This document shows, in pieces, positions 21,264 through 32,791 of a DNA stretch of 64,000 nt. Both the position numbers and the translations under genes were made by a program. The DNA is from Stephania yunnanensis (taxonomy: Eukaryota > Streptophyta > Magnoliopsida > Ranunculales > Menispermaceae): contig CM077585.1 in assembly GCA_039657365.1 (NCBI GenBank), positions 10,696,037 through 10,760,036 of the forward strand. Direction: 5' to 3'. Position 1 is the stretch's first letter, and every line of letters begins with the position of its first letter. Under the pieces are notes generated by a model, which was not told the DNA's origin, did not search any database, and worked only from the letters and a program-made list of their open reading frames with translations.

Positions 21264-24084
21264 AATCGGGTACCCTCGTATAGTCGGACACGTCACCAAG
21301 TTATGCCATATCTCCTGTACACCTATCTTTGACGACCCACGACATATACTTCAATATTTATTGTTGTACTTTATAGGATTATTCTGGTATTATATGAGAG
21401 ATTATATCTAGTTAGATGAGTTAGACAATTATTAGCTTACTTTTTCGTTTGCCAAGTTATTTTTGTGATTTCCATCATATAAGACTAAGTGTTAACATTT
21501 TACAACTTATATCAACGATTTATTAAAATTTGATTTGTATAGTTTAGCAAAAGTCTTTCATTAAGCATGCAATTAAGTAAACATAAACAATTTGCATGAT
21601 TTACAAATCCTAAGTAGTGAAAAACCCAACACAAGAATATCATGTATATCAAAGGTGAAAAGAGTACAATCATAGCCAATATACATGTATATATGTGTCA
21701 TGTCTCCCAAAAGTACCTAAAACGTAGTAAATATATAATAATTGTGCTGGCCCCACTCCTCGAGGCTGCCAGTGTGGTGAGTCGTAGAAGGATATGCAAC
21801 TCGCAACCAAAAGCGAAACAAGTTCTAGTGATTAAAATCCCAAAGAAAAAACCACCAAGCATTCAAATAAAGCCAACAATAATGAATAAAGAAACATGCG
21901 CTAAACTATATAAACATGTAATGAAGCATCGCGTGCATTCATAAAATTAGGATAACAATTTATGCATGTGTACTCATCCTGGACTGACTAGAACATACTT
22001 CAGTATACGAAGTGTCCACTAGTTACCAACCTACAACCCTCGTGGTGGTCGGTATAGACCCATGACCCACCGACATGTGCACCAATGGCAAGCAACTCGA
22101 GATAGCAATCCACTGAGCGTGCAGTGTGCCACGTGCTATGATATAACAACCACACAACTGTACAACATGACAAGTACTCAAGGATCTCAATATTAACAAT
22201 GCATAAACCATAGACAACAATGAAAGGAACTTAAATTCTTTAGGTGTGTTTCTCATAGGTTTACTTACCTGAAATACGCAAAATAGCACTCCAACATGTT
22301 CTTAACACTCCTCGAAACTTGCACTCAACACTCGTCTACGGATCTCTAGACTCTCATTGTCCTATTAGTTCAAATATAGTGGGTTTGAGGTTACTTTAAT
22401 GACTATTGAGTCTTAAAATTAAAGTTAATTTCAAAATCCAAAAATTATTATTAAATATGCAATTATTGGCTTAATTCTTTGAAAAGGAGACAAAACCCCT
22501 AAATAAAAAATTGGTGTGTTAAAAGTAGCTTTTTGCTATTTAAGTTGTTAAAAAAATATTTTTATTGAATTTTTTATGTCTGTTTAGCACACTAATATGG
22601 GATCATTAGCACACTAACCATGCAACTCGTCTTATGTTTCTAGCCATAATCGTTACCACGCTAATGAAGCTAATTAGTGCTCTAACGAGGTTGAAACCTA
22701 AAATCTTCAACTCAAAAACTCTAAATTTTCTCCCTTGTGCCCATCTCCGTTAGCTACACTCTCCTTGTGGAGGAAACCACACACCAACAAACAATACATA
22801 ACATCTATAATAACAATTTATCATTATTTTTTCAAGAATTCATGCATTCATCTATGAAATTCAGTAACACTAATAAGAGTAGAAAAATAATTTTAATTTA
22901 TCTTGTGATTGATCAAGACATTCCTCTTAAACTAAAAAAATGGTGGTGAAGTTAGTTTGAAGATTAAGCCCCAAATTAGGTATGCATCAAAATCATGCTA
23001 TGTGAAGATGTTGGAGAGGAAGTGATGGCTTACCTAGCATGATTGATGAATCCTCAAGCATTACTTCTATGACTTCTATTCTCCCTCTAATTCCAGGGAC
23101 TCTTAAGTTTCCTTACTCTCAACCTCCCTGGACAATGTTTGAGCCTACACATTGAGATGAACCACTACGTCCCATTTTTATAGCTTGTAAGATTGAGTTT
23201 TAGACCTAGATCATGTGTTCGTACACCCATCTCCAGAACATCTTAAGGACTTCATTTGCTAAGTCATAACTCCACTGCCGCTCACACTGGTACACATCTT
23301 GCTTTGGGCTCATCATTTATGATCATCTCCATGAAATGTCCAGAATAATTGATCAAACCATAGGGCTTACATAATTCAATTGATTTAATTAATAACATAG
23401 GCACATTAACACATTTGTAGGCTACTTAGGGTTTTTTATTGGTGTACATTTAATTTCCTCAAAAACTCAACTGTTCAGCACCCAGTGCTCAGTACTTATG
23501 CACGCATCTTGAGCGCGCCCATAGCTTATATTTTGTAAGATGTGGTTTGTAGTATAACAATGCCTTATTTACTTTAGGTTCATATCATTAAGTTTTGCTA
23601 ATTTGATATCTTTTTGTACCGATACTTCACCTACCCAATTCCCCACGTCGACACGCTTCCTCAAGTGGAGTACCCGCAGCATAACTCACACAATGACAAG
23701 TATTGTATGAACACACACATGCAATTTATTATGATAATTAATAAATAAACATCGCAATATAAACAACCAATCATACAAAAATATACTTAATTATACTAGT
23801 CGGACATGCCCTAGTTCTATCTACGACGTCCACGTGGGTTTGAGCTAATGTCATAATCTTAAAATATCAAATAAATGCGATTAATAAAACTTTTTGCCAT
23901 CGCAATAACAAACACCTATGAAATTAGCTAGAGGAGGCTCTCCAAGATCATATGAAGTTTCCAAGCACAACCTTCCCTCGGTTCGTCGTATGATCCTTGA
24001 GAAATTCACTTACCAGTTAATAAAAACTCAAATAAAGTAGCTATATTTCATGCAAGGATAATAAGGAAAGATAGGAAGGTAAAG
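21264..24084. other. unassigned degenerate DNA, probably LTR remnants
   Basis: No coding motif is recognisable. The block 22580-22710 carries repeats of TTAGCACACTAA-like sequence (22586, 22607, then TTACCACGCTAATG near 22654) that recur at 53647-53760, suggesting remnants of one LTR family on the minus strand. Short open stretches of 70-100 codons (for example 21642-21944) have no conserved features. Boundaries within the block cannot be set. Confidence 0.4.
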
Positions 24085-26740
24085 TGACGGCCCTATCCCT
24101 TACAAACTGAGCCCTGCCCGGCCTAGACTTAAGTAGACCCCCTAGTTAGCCATTGTAAGGCCAACACAAGCCTAGTCATCCAATGTTTCTATTCTTATTA
24201 AAAATTTAGTGTTTCTAAATTGAGTTATCACATTTCACATGTTTTAAAATATTTAGCAGTGGAAAATAAACTAGAAACTTAAATAACTCAATAAATGACA
24301 AGGTAGGAAAACCTAATGTGTGGAAACCCCGAAAATTAATATGATCTGGATACGTAAGGTGACAAGATGTGGAAACATACATGTATGACAGTGCACTCGT
24401 CCATAAGCCCATTTTACATGTATAAGAGAAACTCACCGAGTATCCGCTCATTTCCTTTTCTAAATGATGAACCTGCAATTGTCACCACACAAGAGAAAAT
24501 CTCAATGAGTTATGCCAAATAAGTCTCAACGTTAATTCTAGAATCCAATTAAGATTAGCTAATAAATCATGCAGTTAATCACAAAGAAAAAAAATAGAAA
24601 ACACATGATAAATAAGCTAATAAGGAGATCAAAGAGAATTGAGCGACAATATTAGATAAATATGGGTAAACAAGTGATCCAAGTCCATCAAGTTGCACCA
24701 CATAATTACAACAAGACTTTAAAGGTGAGTTATAGACTTAACTAATTCACCAACAGCTTAGATTGGCTCCATCTACAGTAGCAGGCACATAATCACCCCT
24801 ACCGGATTGACTTTCCAATCCTACACTGCAAACTTAGCACAATCTATAATATGTGTAGTCATGGTGGTACATATGATCTCACAGCATGTGTACTACACTG
24901 TGACTACCATTCAACTACTTAAACCTAAGTCCGCTCGATCTTAGAGTAAATCAAGAAGATAAAAACATAATTACATGGTAATATACAAAGCATGCTTTTT
25001 CCAAAAAAAATTGATAACACTCATAAAGAAGGACAATTTGAGTTCCCAGAAAGCAATTTATCAACGAATACATATCACAAAGATGTAATCAATTCAAGAA
25101 TATCAAGTTCACGAATAATAACATTTTTCATTGAAAAATGAGTAAGATTTACAAGATAGCATTTCACAAAGAGATTAAACTATAGCTAACTTTTTCTTAA
25201 TTTTACTTCACAAAAATGATTCGTAAATGATGCTTAAATGCCCAGAGAAGACCCCAAATAGGCTCAAGCTTCAATGCCGGAGTTATTTAATGAAAACCAG
25301 TGATAAACACTCAGTTAAAACTCATTTGGATGGTTTAAAATCAAGATTTTGAAATTCAATCCATATATGGACTTGTTTGAAATAATATAATTTTCAAACC
25401 AAAACGGGTCTCGAAAACCAAGTTAATGATCTCGAAACTACACAAAAATTGAAGACCAATAAAAATCACGTAAAAGAAACTAGATCTAGAGAAATTAGGC
25501 TAAATTCGATAAGTGGAAGGTCCCCGAACAATCCTTAAACAAAACCAACCAAAAAAGTTACAAAAGTGTTATCCTCGCATATAAACCTAAACTTTTAGCC
25601 AATTTTTGACAAATTAAATGACTTGATTTTTGAAATCTTATGGCCCTACATTTTTCTCTCTCTAACCTTTCCAATGGTATACGGAGTGCCAAAATCTGAG
25701 TTAACACGAGTGAGTTATGACCAGTTTATGAAAGTCTCTCCAAATAGTCTTGAGGCTGCTAGAACGTTGAGTGCGCTTCATGTTTTGGTGGAGAGCGCCC
25801 CAGGGTTAGGTTAAATAGTAGAAACACAGTTCTACACTCCCAGATCACCCAAAAATCATTTTCGGTATTCTCAAATTATACCCAATCACCAAAATTCAAT
25901 AAATCTTTGTTATAGGTAACTAAATAACATTGATACAACAACTTAAACTTTAATGTATCAAATTAAGATCAAAATTCATATCCATGAATATGTAAATCCC
26001 GAAATGTAAGTTCATGCTTTAAAAACCATTTTTAAGTTTAATCACTTAGCAAAATTTGAAACACATTTGAAAATTCCATAGCAAATCCGAAATCTTTTAA
26101 AGTGAAGAGCCTTAGTTTACTTGAATTAAGTGTTGAATAAGAGAGGAAAGAGTGTTTACCAAGCTAGGGTTCTTGATTGTGGCTTGATTCTTCAATAGTT
26201 TGACATCAAATTGAGTCCCCAAACCCTTCAAGCTTTGAAATTTCATCAACACATTGAGAGTTTTTTCTATTCCCTTTCTAAGTGCTGGAGTTGTTTCTCT
26301 TACATGTAGAAAATGAAAATGACCATTATATATTTGGGCTTTTTGAGTTATGCCTTTTAAATTTTCATTCTCTCTCCTCATATTAGACTCCATACAAATC
26401 CATGGTACGTATTTCATCATCAATATTAATCATGGATTTTCGTTAGTGTTCATTTGATTTTTTCATTTTGGAGATCTCCATACATATCAATGCTTAATAT
26501 AATTGATCACTACTTAGGTATTTTAATTAGTAAAACATTAGCCTAAATTATTTAAGTAATTTAAATAATTCTCACTTAGCTTATACACTCCAACAAATTA
26601 AATTGAAGCTAAGCTATAAAATTCTCGAATCCCTTCATATGTCGGTTTACCCATACTCGTACTTATACGCATCTCAAGGCATTTCACACTTAATTTCATT
26701 TTATAAAATTATGCACATGAGTATAAATATGTAGTATATA
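24085..26740 (-). repeat. diverged LTR related to Tek-C
   Basis: The left end (TGACGGCCCTATCCC, then CCTGCCCGGCCTAGACTT) matches the LTR 3' terminus of Tek-C in reverse (60900-60964 and 53812-53870). Further blocks agree in order up to GAGTATAAATATGTAGTATA near 26718, which corresponds to the LTR start region (compare 465-485 and 57285-57310). No primer-binding site lies to its left, so it is a solo or truncated LTR. Its right end is cut by the next LTR fragment. No genes are seen inside. Confidence 0.6.
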
Positions 26741-27745
26741 TGACAACCTGTCACCGACCAGATCGGACTTAGCCCGATCTGACTAGATCAGAGGCCCGAA
26801 TCCAATTCGATCGGATGATGTAGTTTTGTAGTGTGCCATAAGTAATAAAATAATATTTTTGGCGTGTGTAGTATTTAATAAATAATTAAATAATTATAAA
26901 TACACATGTAACATAAGACAAGGCGAGGCGTGGGTTTTGCCTCAAGATACGCGTTGAGTGGGAAATACATGACTAAGGCTAGTATTATGATCTATTGTTA
27001 ACTTGATTAATTTGGCTTAAGTGATGTATTAAATTTGAGTAATATGCCTATGGTTTAATTGTAAATATAGTGAAATTCAAGGGCACTTTTAAATTTGTGA
27101 AATTAGACTTGCATGTACTTAATTTAAAAGGGCGTGGACAAAATGAGAAATGCCTTATGACATTTGTTAATGGACCAATCGAAAATAAGGTGCATACTAC
27201 GTGTCTTGCAAAAAACGGACAAGTGCTAGTTTGATTTTGATTCAATGGGATGTGATGACTTAAATGTGAGTAGGGTGAGATTTGAAGTCAAGGACTATAT
27301 AAGTTTAATATTCTCTTGTTCAACCTGCAAAATAAACTTCAATACCATTAGAGAGCTTGTGAAATTAGGAGATCAAAGAAGTTGTAGAAAGTCTTGCTTT
27401 TATTGTTAAAATTCTTAAAAATCCAAGAAGGCTGATGCTAGAGAGTATGAAAGGAGACAACTCTATTAAAGCTCTTTGTATATTTTCTTCATCAAATCTC
27501 TACAAAAATTATATTCCAAGTTCTTATCGATGAGTTTTAGTTCATATGGGTTGATAAGAGTAGATCGACCCTTAATTCGTGAAAATCCTTTTTGGGATCA
27601 TTGTGGAGGTTTTTATGATTGTTGAGTTGTATTATGTGAAGAAGATGATGAATAATAACTTTACTTAACGATGATTGGATATTTATTGCATGGAGTTTGT
27701 TTATAAATGATTGCATGAGGATGTAAAAACTCAATGGAGTTCTTT
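26741..27745 (+). repeat. LTR fragment related to Tek-A
   Basis: From about 26990 the sequence follows the Tek-A LTR (1500-2260): TTGTAAATATAGTGAAA, TTAGACTTGCATGTA, GGGTCGATC-type text near 27555, and TGAATAATAACTTTA near 27650. The first 250 bp (from TGACAACCTG at 26741) do not match, so this is a different subfamily or a chimera. A perfect 8-bp stem, CAGATCGG (26759-26766) with CCGATCTG (26774-26781), lies near its start. It ends abruptly around 27745. Confidence 0.65.
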
Positions 27746-28209
27746 TTAAGACAAATAGACTGAGTCTGAAGTGATTTGAGTATTCTTAGACTCAAGAATC
27801 ATAAGCTTTATAGTTGCATAAAATTCATTTTGTGCAGTTTGCGCAGACTCAAAAGAGGAGACTATAAACCCTTAATCTTCTCTGTTCCTGAGTCGAAGCG
27901 CATGCAATAACCCGAAATATTAATGATGGTTAAGCACTCTAACTTGCTCAATAAGTGATGCTCGTAAACCAATCAACTATCTTCTAATATCAATGATTCA
28001 ATGAATAGCAATATGAATTCAAAACATATTGATTCAGGTCTTAAAAACGATATAAACAATAGATAATGGAATGCAAGTTCAAAGGTTAACTGCAACCGTA
28101 CTCGTGACTTGTAAATTTGACTTTAATTACAAAGTTGTACTCTCAGTCACTCAGGAACACAACCACATAACCTACATGTTGGCCTATAAGGGACTCTGTT
28201 GGTTTATTA
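27746..28209. other. unassigned flank of Cop-A
   Basis: No gene or repeat recognised. The last five bases (28205-28209, TATTA) are the target duplication of Cop-A. Confidence 0.6.
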
Positions 28210-29572
28210 TGTTAGGGCATGTGGCCTAGGTTAATCTAACATTGTTTATCTTATAATTTTAGTTAATAAAATAGAGGTTTTATTTGCTATTTTATCATAA
28301 GTGATTGCATGTTTACCTTATAGTAAAACCCATGGGTATTTGTTGAAATATCCTAAATGTCCATAGTCAGTCATTATATCGAGAACTATAATGAATTAAG
28401 ACTAGCGTAAATCTTGATTGATGGTCATGTGATGATCATGCGTATAAGGATATGAATCGAGATCATGAGTACTGATTATGGAATAAGATACTGGACCGAC
28501 CCGCTATGAGAATACCTCATGGATTAAGTTATAGGTGTTACTCATGATAGGTATATCATTTAGTCATTGGACTTGAGATTACCATAGACTTCAATATTAG
28601 GAGCATGATAATTTGATACAATCAAATATTGTCTTTAACTGGACAATTATAAAGATTGTGATTAGTTACCTTGTGAATAATATATGAAGGTGTGTAATCA
28701 AGATAGAATTTGTCACTCTCGTATAGAGAGAGATATCAATGGATCCCTCGATAAGATGTTATAATGGCCAAGTCCATGTGAATTGATATGATCAATGTCA
28801 CTTGGATGCTTTTCGGTTTACCTAAATATCGAGACTAGTACAATTGAACATTAAGTGTGACTTTCCATGTCTTATGTTTAATCAAAAGATATCGCACGAC
28901 AAAAGGATATGATATACATCATTAATTAGGTTGTATCGATGTTGATACTCATGCTACTTGGGAGTCATAATGCCCTACTAGAGACCTTGTGACTTGTGTA
29001 CTAAAATGGTTTTTGGCTCACTGTCAATGTCGCATGAACCTGTTGGGTTGCACATAAAGAACGGCTTTGCACAATTTCAATTGGTCGAGAGTAATGAATT
29101 TTATATGTTTAAATTCATGACATAAAGGCCCTTACGATTTGTTATATGATAACTTATTAATAGGGCGTATGTGTAATTTGCTTAAACAACGTAAATACAA
29201 CAATTGTATTATGAATGAGATTTTAAGTGAGGGCTTATTTACACATATAAATATGGATCCTTGAAAAAAATATATAAGATTTCGTTGTACAATTTTTTGA
29301 GTTCTTTCGATTTAGGGAGAGAAAGAAAAATCATTTTTTTCAATCTCTTTTAGGGCTAGCACTCCAAATTATGGTCACCGTTCGTATGTGGATTTCTGAT
29401 AAAGGACGCACAAATGAACATCTTGAAAATCGAACGAGCAAAAGTAAATCACGGAATAAGGTATGATTTACTTTTGCAGATTTAGTTTAATGGAACTTGT
29501 TTTCGATTCTGTTGGGGTTTTTCAAATTTTGTTTTGAATTTTTTGTTGCGTATGAACCCCCAAAACTCAATA
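28210..29572 (+). repeat. 5' LTR of Cop-A
   Basis: 1363 bp, starting TGTTAGGGCATGTGGCC and ending CCCAAAACTCAATA (terminal CA changed to TA). Aligns with 45918-47283 along its whole length. Confidence 0.95.
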
Positions 29573-29573
29573 G

Positions 29574-29584
29574 TGGCGTCAGAG
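29574..29584 (+). other. primer-binding site of Cop-A
   Basis: TGGCGTCAGAG, two bases off the initiator-Met tRNA complement TGGTATCAGAG, one base after the LTR. Both changes fall on the TA pair at positions 4-5. Confidence 0.8.
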
Positions 29585-30992
29585 AATTAAGCTTGGTTCT
29601 ATTAAACTTTTGCATGTTTTCAATGATGTATATATGATATATGTGTGAAAACATAATCTTGATTGATGTATATATGATAGACATATAGATTTTGTGGTTA
29701 TTGTTATTAACAATTGATTTTAAAGCATGTTGTTAATTCATGTATATTGATACATCGCATGATATGATTTAATGATAGTATTCATGTTTAAAATATTTCG
29801 ATTAACATATATTTTTATATTGAGCAATGTGAGTTTGTATGTTCGTGGTAAACTTCATGTTTAGGTTAATATGATTCTGATCTTGAACACATACTTCGTT
29901 TTGTTCAATAATTTTGTATGTCACCGTGATAGAGATCGTGATTAGGTCAATATGATTAATTTAATATGATTCTGATATTGAATACATGATTAATATCTCG
30001 AAATTGATTCTGACCATATATCTTATTGTAGTAATCCATTAGTATATTCTTATAAGATATGAGATAGACTTGTAATTGGATTAGAATTACAAATCCTATA
30101 AGATAGGTGAGATATAAAAAAAATCCTACTTAGATTAGGATTCATAGTATCGTAAATTCTAATTAGATTAGGATAAGATATTACGTTAATGGATGGTCCG
30201 AGATAATTAAAAACAATTTAATTAATATTTTTGGAATTAAAATAAGGGGCAATTTTGGTTGATTGGATTGACTAAAATTATGAGAAATTTTAAGCGATTT
30301 TCAATTTTTGCGATTGAAATTTGTTGTCTAAAAAAAGGGGGCGCCGCCCCTATTCCCTCGTCCACTGACCGATCAGCGGAACCACCGCCCGCTGACCGGT
30401 TAGAGGGACTGCCATTAACTATTTGTGGCATCCAAAAATTCATACTATATTCAATATTTGTATGATTTCCTAACTTTTTAATGATTATTCAAGCATTGAA
30501 ATATATAATATTTATCTTATTTAATTATGATCACTAAAACAAACAAAAATCCCTTTTTCAAATTTTAAGTCAAGTGTCATCCATTCTTAAACACTTGTCA
30601 AGGCTTCGATCGCATCAAAATGGGTCTGCCTTCACAGAGTGTATTATGTTATCTTGGTGAGGCAAGTTGAGTAACGATTACTCTATTGTTTGGAATGGTT
30701 AGACTTGATAAAGCTATCAAAACCATTTTAGGCTTTAGGCAATAAAACATGCTAAGACATAAGATGTCATAATCTCATGAAATAACTAAAAGTTACATAT
30801 GATGTAATTGGTAATTGGTACCTACCTAAGTAAACTAATTCTAAGTGTCATGCCTTAGCTATCTTGGAATTAGGTGAAACATGGATTTTAGTCCCTTAAA
30901 TTAACATAGTATTTTTAAGGAAGGTTGTTAATTTATTGGGAGTTTATTCCTCTATACTAAAATGAACTTTTGCATAATCTTTGTTGTAGATC
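29585..30992 (+). other. Cop-A untranslated leader
   Basis: About 1.4 kb with no gag-like coding, mirrored by the Cop-B leader at 8158-9565. The AT-rich text is broken by a single GC-rich island near 30337-30403. Short open stretches across the island on both strands (about 68 codons each) have no conserved features. Confidence 0.75.
30337..30403. other. GC-rich structured island in the Cop-A leader
   Basis: GGGGGCGCCGCCCC (30337-30350) is close to a perfect palindrome. CTGACCGATCAGCG (30365-30378) and CGCTGACCGGTTAG (30390-30403) are inverted repeats matching at 12 of 14 positions around an 11-base loop. A GC-rich block sits at the same place in Cop-B (8745-8807). The position between primer site and gag suits an RNA dimerisation or packaging element, which is inference. 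Confidence 0.65.
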
Positions 30993-31960
30993 TATGGCCT
31001 CTTCAAATCACACTAATCCCTTGTCACCGCGATCCATCCTTGAGAAGGATAAGTTGTCTGGGACAAATTCTCTTGACTGGTTCAGAACTCGAGAATTGTT
31101 CTTAAACATAAAAGCAAGTTGTATGTCCTAGAAGATCTTATTCCAAAGGAACCACCAACCAATGCTTTAAGAGCTGTGAAAGACGAGCATACTAAGCATG
31201 TCAATGACTCAACTGATGTTGCATGCATTATGTTGGCAACCATGGTTCCTGAACTTCAGAAGGACATGGAACACATGGAAGCTTACGACATAGCTACGAT
31301 GCTGAAGGAAATGTTCCAACAGCAGGCTATGCAAGAAAGGTTCGAGACAATCAAGAACATTCATTCTTGTAAAATGGCGGAGGGTGCGTTAGTTAGTCCT
31401 CATGTTCTAAAAATAAAGGGTTATATTGATCATCTTGACAGACTTGGATTTCCTATAAGCCAAGAGTTGGCTACAGATTTGATCCTGAACTCATTGCCTG
31501 ACAGTTATTCACAATTTGTGATGAATTATAACATGAATAACATGGAGAAGTCTATCTTAGAATTGCCTTTGATGCTTAAAACTGATGAACAGAATGTCAA
31601 GAAACCCATTGCTAGCGCATTGATGGTTCAGAAAGGAAAAGACTTTGAAGAGAAAGGGCAAAGGCAAGGCTAAAGTTATTAAGGCTGTTGTGACTGTCAC
31701 AAAGCCTATGGAACAAGTCAAAGCCCATGTTGCTTCTGCTTTACAGTCCCAAAAGGAAAAGGAAAAAGAAGAAAATTCTCATTTCTGCCATGTACCTGGA
31801 CATTGGTTAAGAAATTGCAAGCTCTATCTTGAAGATCTAAGGAAAAAGAAGAGTAGTGCGACTACTACTTCAGGTATTTACATTATTGAAGTCAACTTGT
31901 CTACTAGTGATTCACGGGTATTGGATACCGAATATGGATCTCACATTTGTATTAATGTGT
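30993..31960 (+). pseudogene. Cop-A gag and start of protease
   Basis: Starts at ATG 30993 (MASSNHTNPLSPRSILEKDK), shifts frame near 31100, and continues as a 184-codon stretch (31119-31673: YVLEDLIPKEPPTNALRA..., DHLDRLGFPISQELATDLIL), then a second frame (31645-31962). A zinc-knuckle remnant near 31786-31818 reads FCHVPGHWLRNC; the first Cys of the CX2CX4HX4C pattern is absent. The protease active site reads LDTEYGSHIC near 31921-31950, where the family normally has DTG, so the catalytic glycine position is changed to Glu. A stop follows at 31960. Confidence 0.9.
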
Positions 31961-32099
31961 AGGGTCTCACCAAAAGTAGAAAGCTGAATAAAAAGAAGCC
32001 GTCCTACGAGTTGGAAATGGAATAAAGGTTGTTGCATTATTGTAAGATGCTATGAGTTAATTTTACCTAGTGGACTTATTTTAGTTTTAAATAATTTTT

Positions 32100-32791
32100 A
32101 TTATGTCTCTGCATTGAGTAGAAACATCATTTCAGTTTCATGTTTGGATTTGGATGGTTTTAATTTCATTATTGCAAATAATAAATGCTCCGCTTCTCGT
32201 AAAAACATTTTCTATGCGAATGTTGATTTGTGTGATGATCTTTATATTCTAAGCATAAAAAGGTCCATAGATATTCCCATTCTTAACGTAAATACAAAGA
32301 GATTCAAGTCAAATGACTTGAATCAAACCTACCTTTGGCATTGTCGCCTTGGCCGCATTAATGAGAAACACATTTCTAAACTCCATAAAGAGGAGTTTTA
32401 GATTCATTTAATTTTGAATCATATGAAACAAGTATATCTTGTTTACTAGGCAAGATGACAAAGAGTCCCTTCACTGGACACAATGAAAGGGCAAATGATT
32501 TATTGGGTCTAATACATACTGATGGATGCGGTCCTATAAACACAATGGCTAGAGGTGGTTATCAGTATTTCATTACATTCACTGATGATTTTAGTAGATA
32601 TGGTTACATATATCTCGTGAAACATAAAGGTGAATATTTTGAGATGTTTCGAACATTTTAGAACAAAGTGCGAAATCAACTTGGTAAAACTATTAAAGCA
32701 CTTCGATCAGATCGAGGTGGTGAATATTTGAGCTAAGAGTTTGGTGATCATCTTAGAAACTGTGAGATTGTCTTACAATTGATTCCCCCAG
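32100..32791 (+). pseudogene. Cop-A pol, pre-integrase and integrase N-terminal part
   Basis: The GAG-pre-integrase segment is seen at 32114-32401 (NQTYLWHCRLGRINEKHI, with the H...H zinc ligands). After a stop, the integrase core runs from 32455 (TDGCGPINTMARGGYQYF, FTDDFSRYGYIYLVKHK). A further stop lies at 32659. The reading ends at VLQLIPP (about 32768-32789), exactly where element Ath is inserted. The remainder continues at 44400. Confidence 0.92.

Noticed and set aside
21642..21944. 100-codon basic open frame (lysine-rich end) as a host gene
   Set aside because: No recognisable domain, AT-driven lysine content, within LTR-like sequence.
22023..22289. 88-codon minus-strand open frame
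   Set aside because: Inside degenerate LTR-like sequence, no motif, no supporting context.
30237..30465. Two mirror-image 68-codon frames across the GC island in the Cop-A leader
   Set aside because: Mirror frames arise from palindromic GC-rich sequence; not open in Cop-B.
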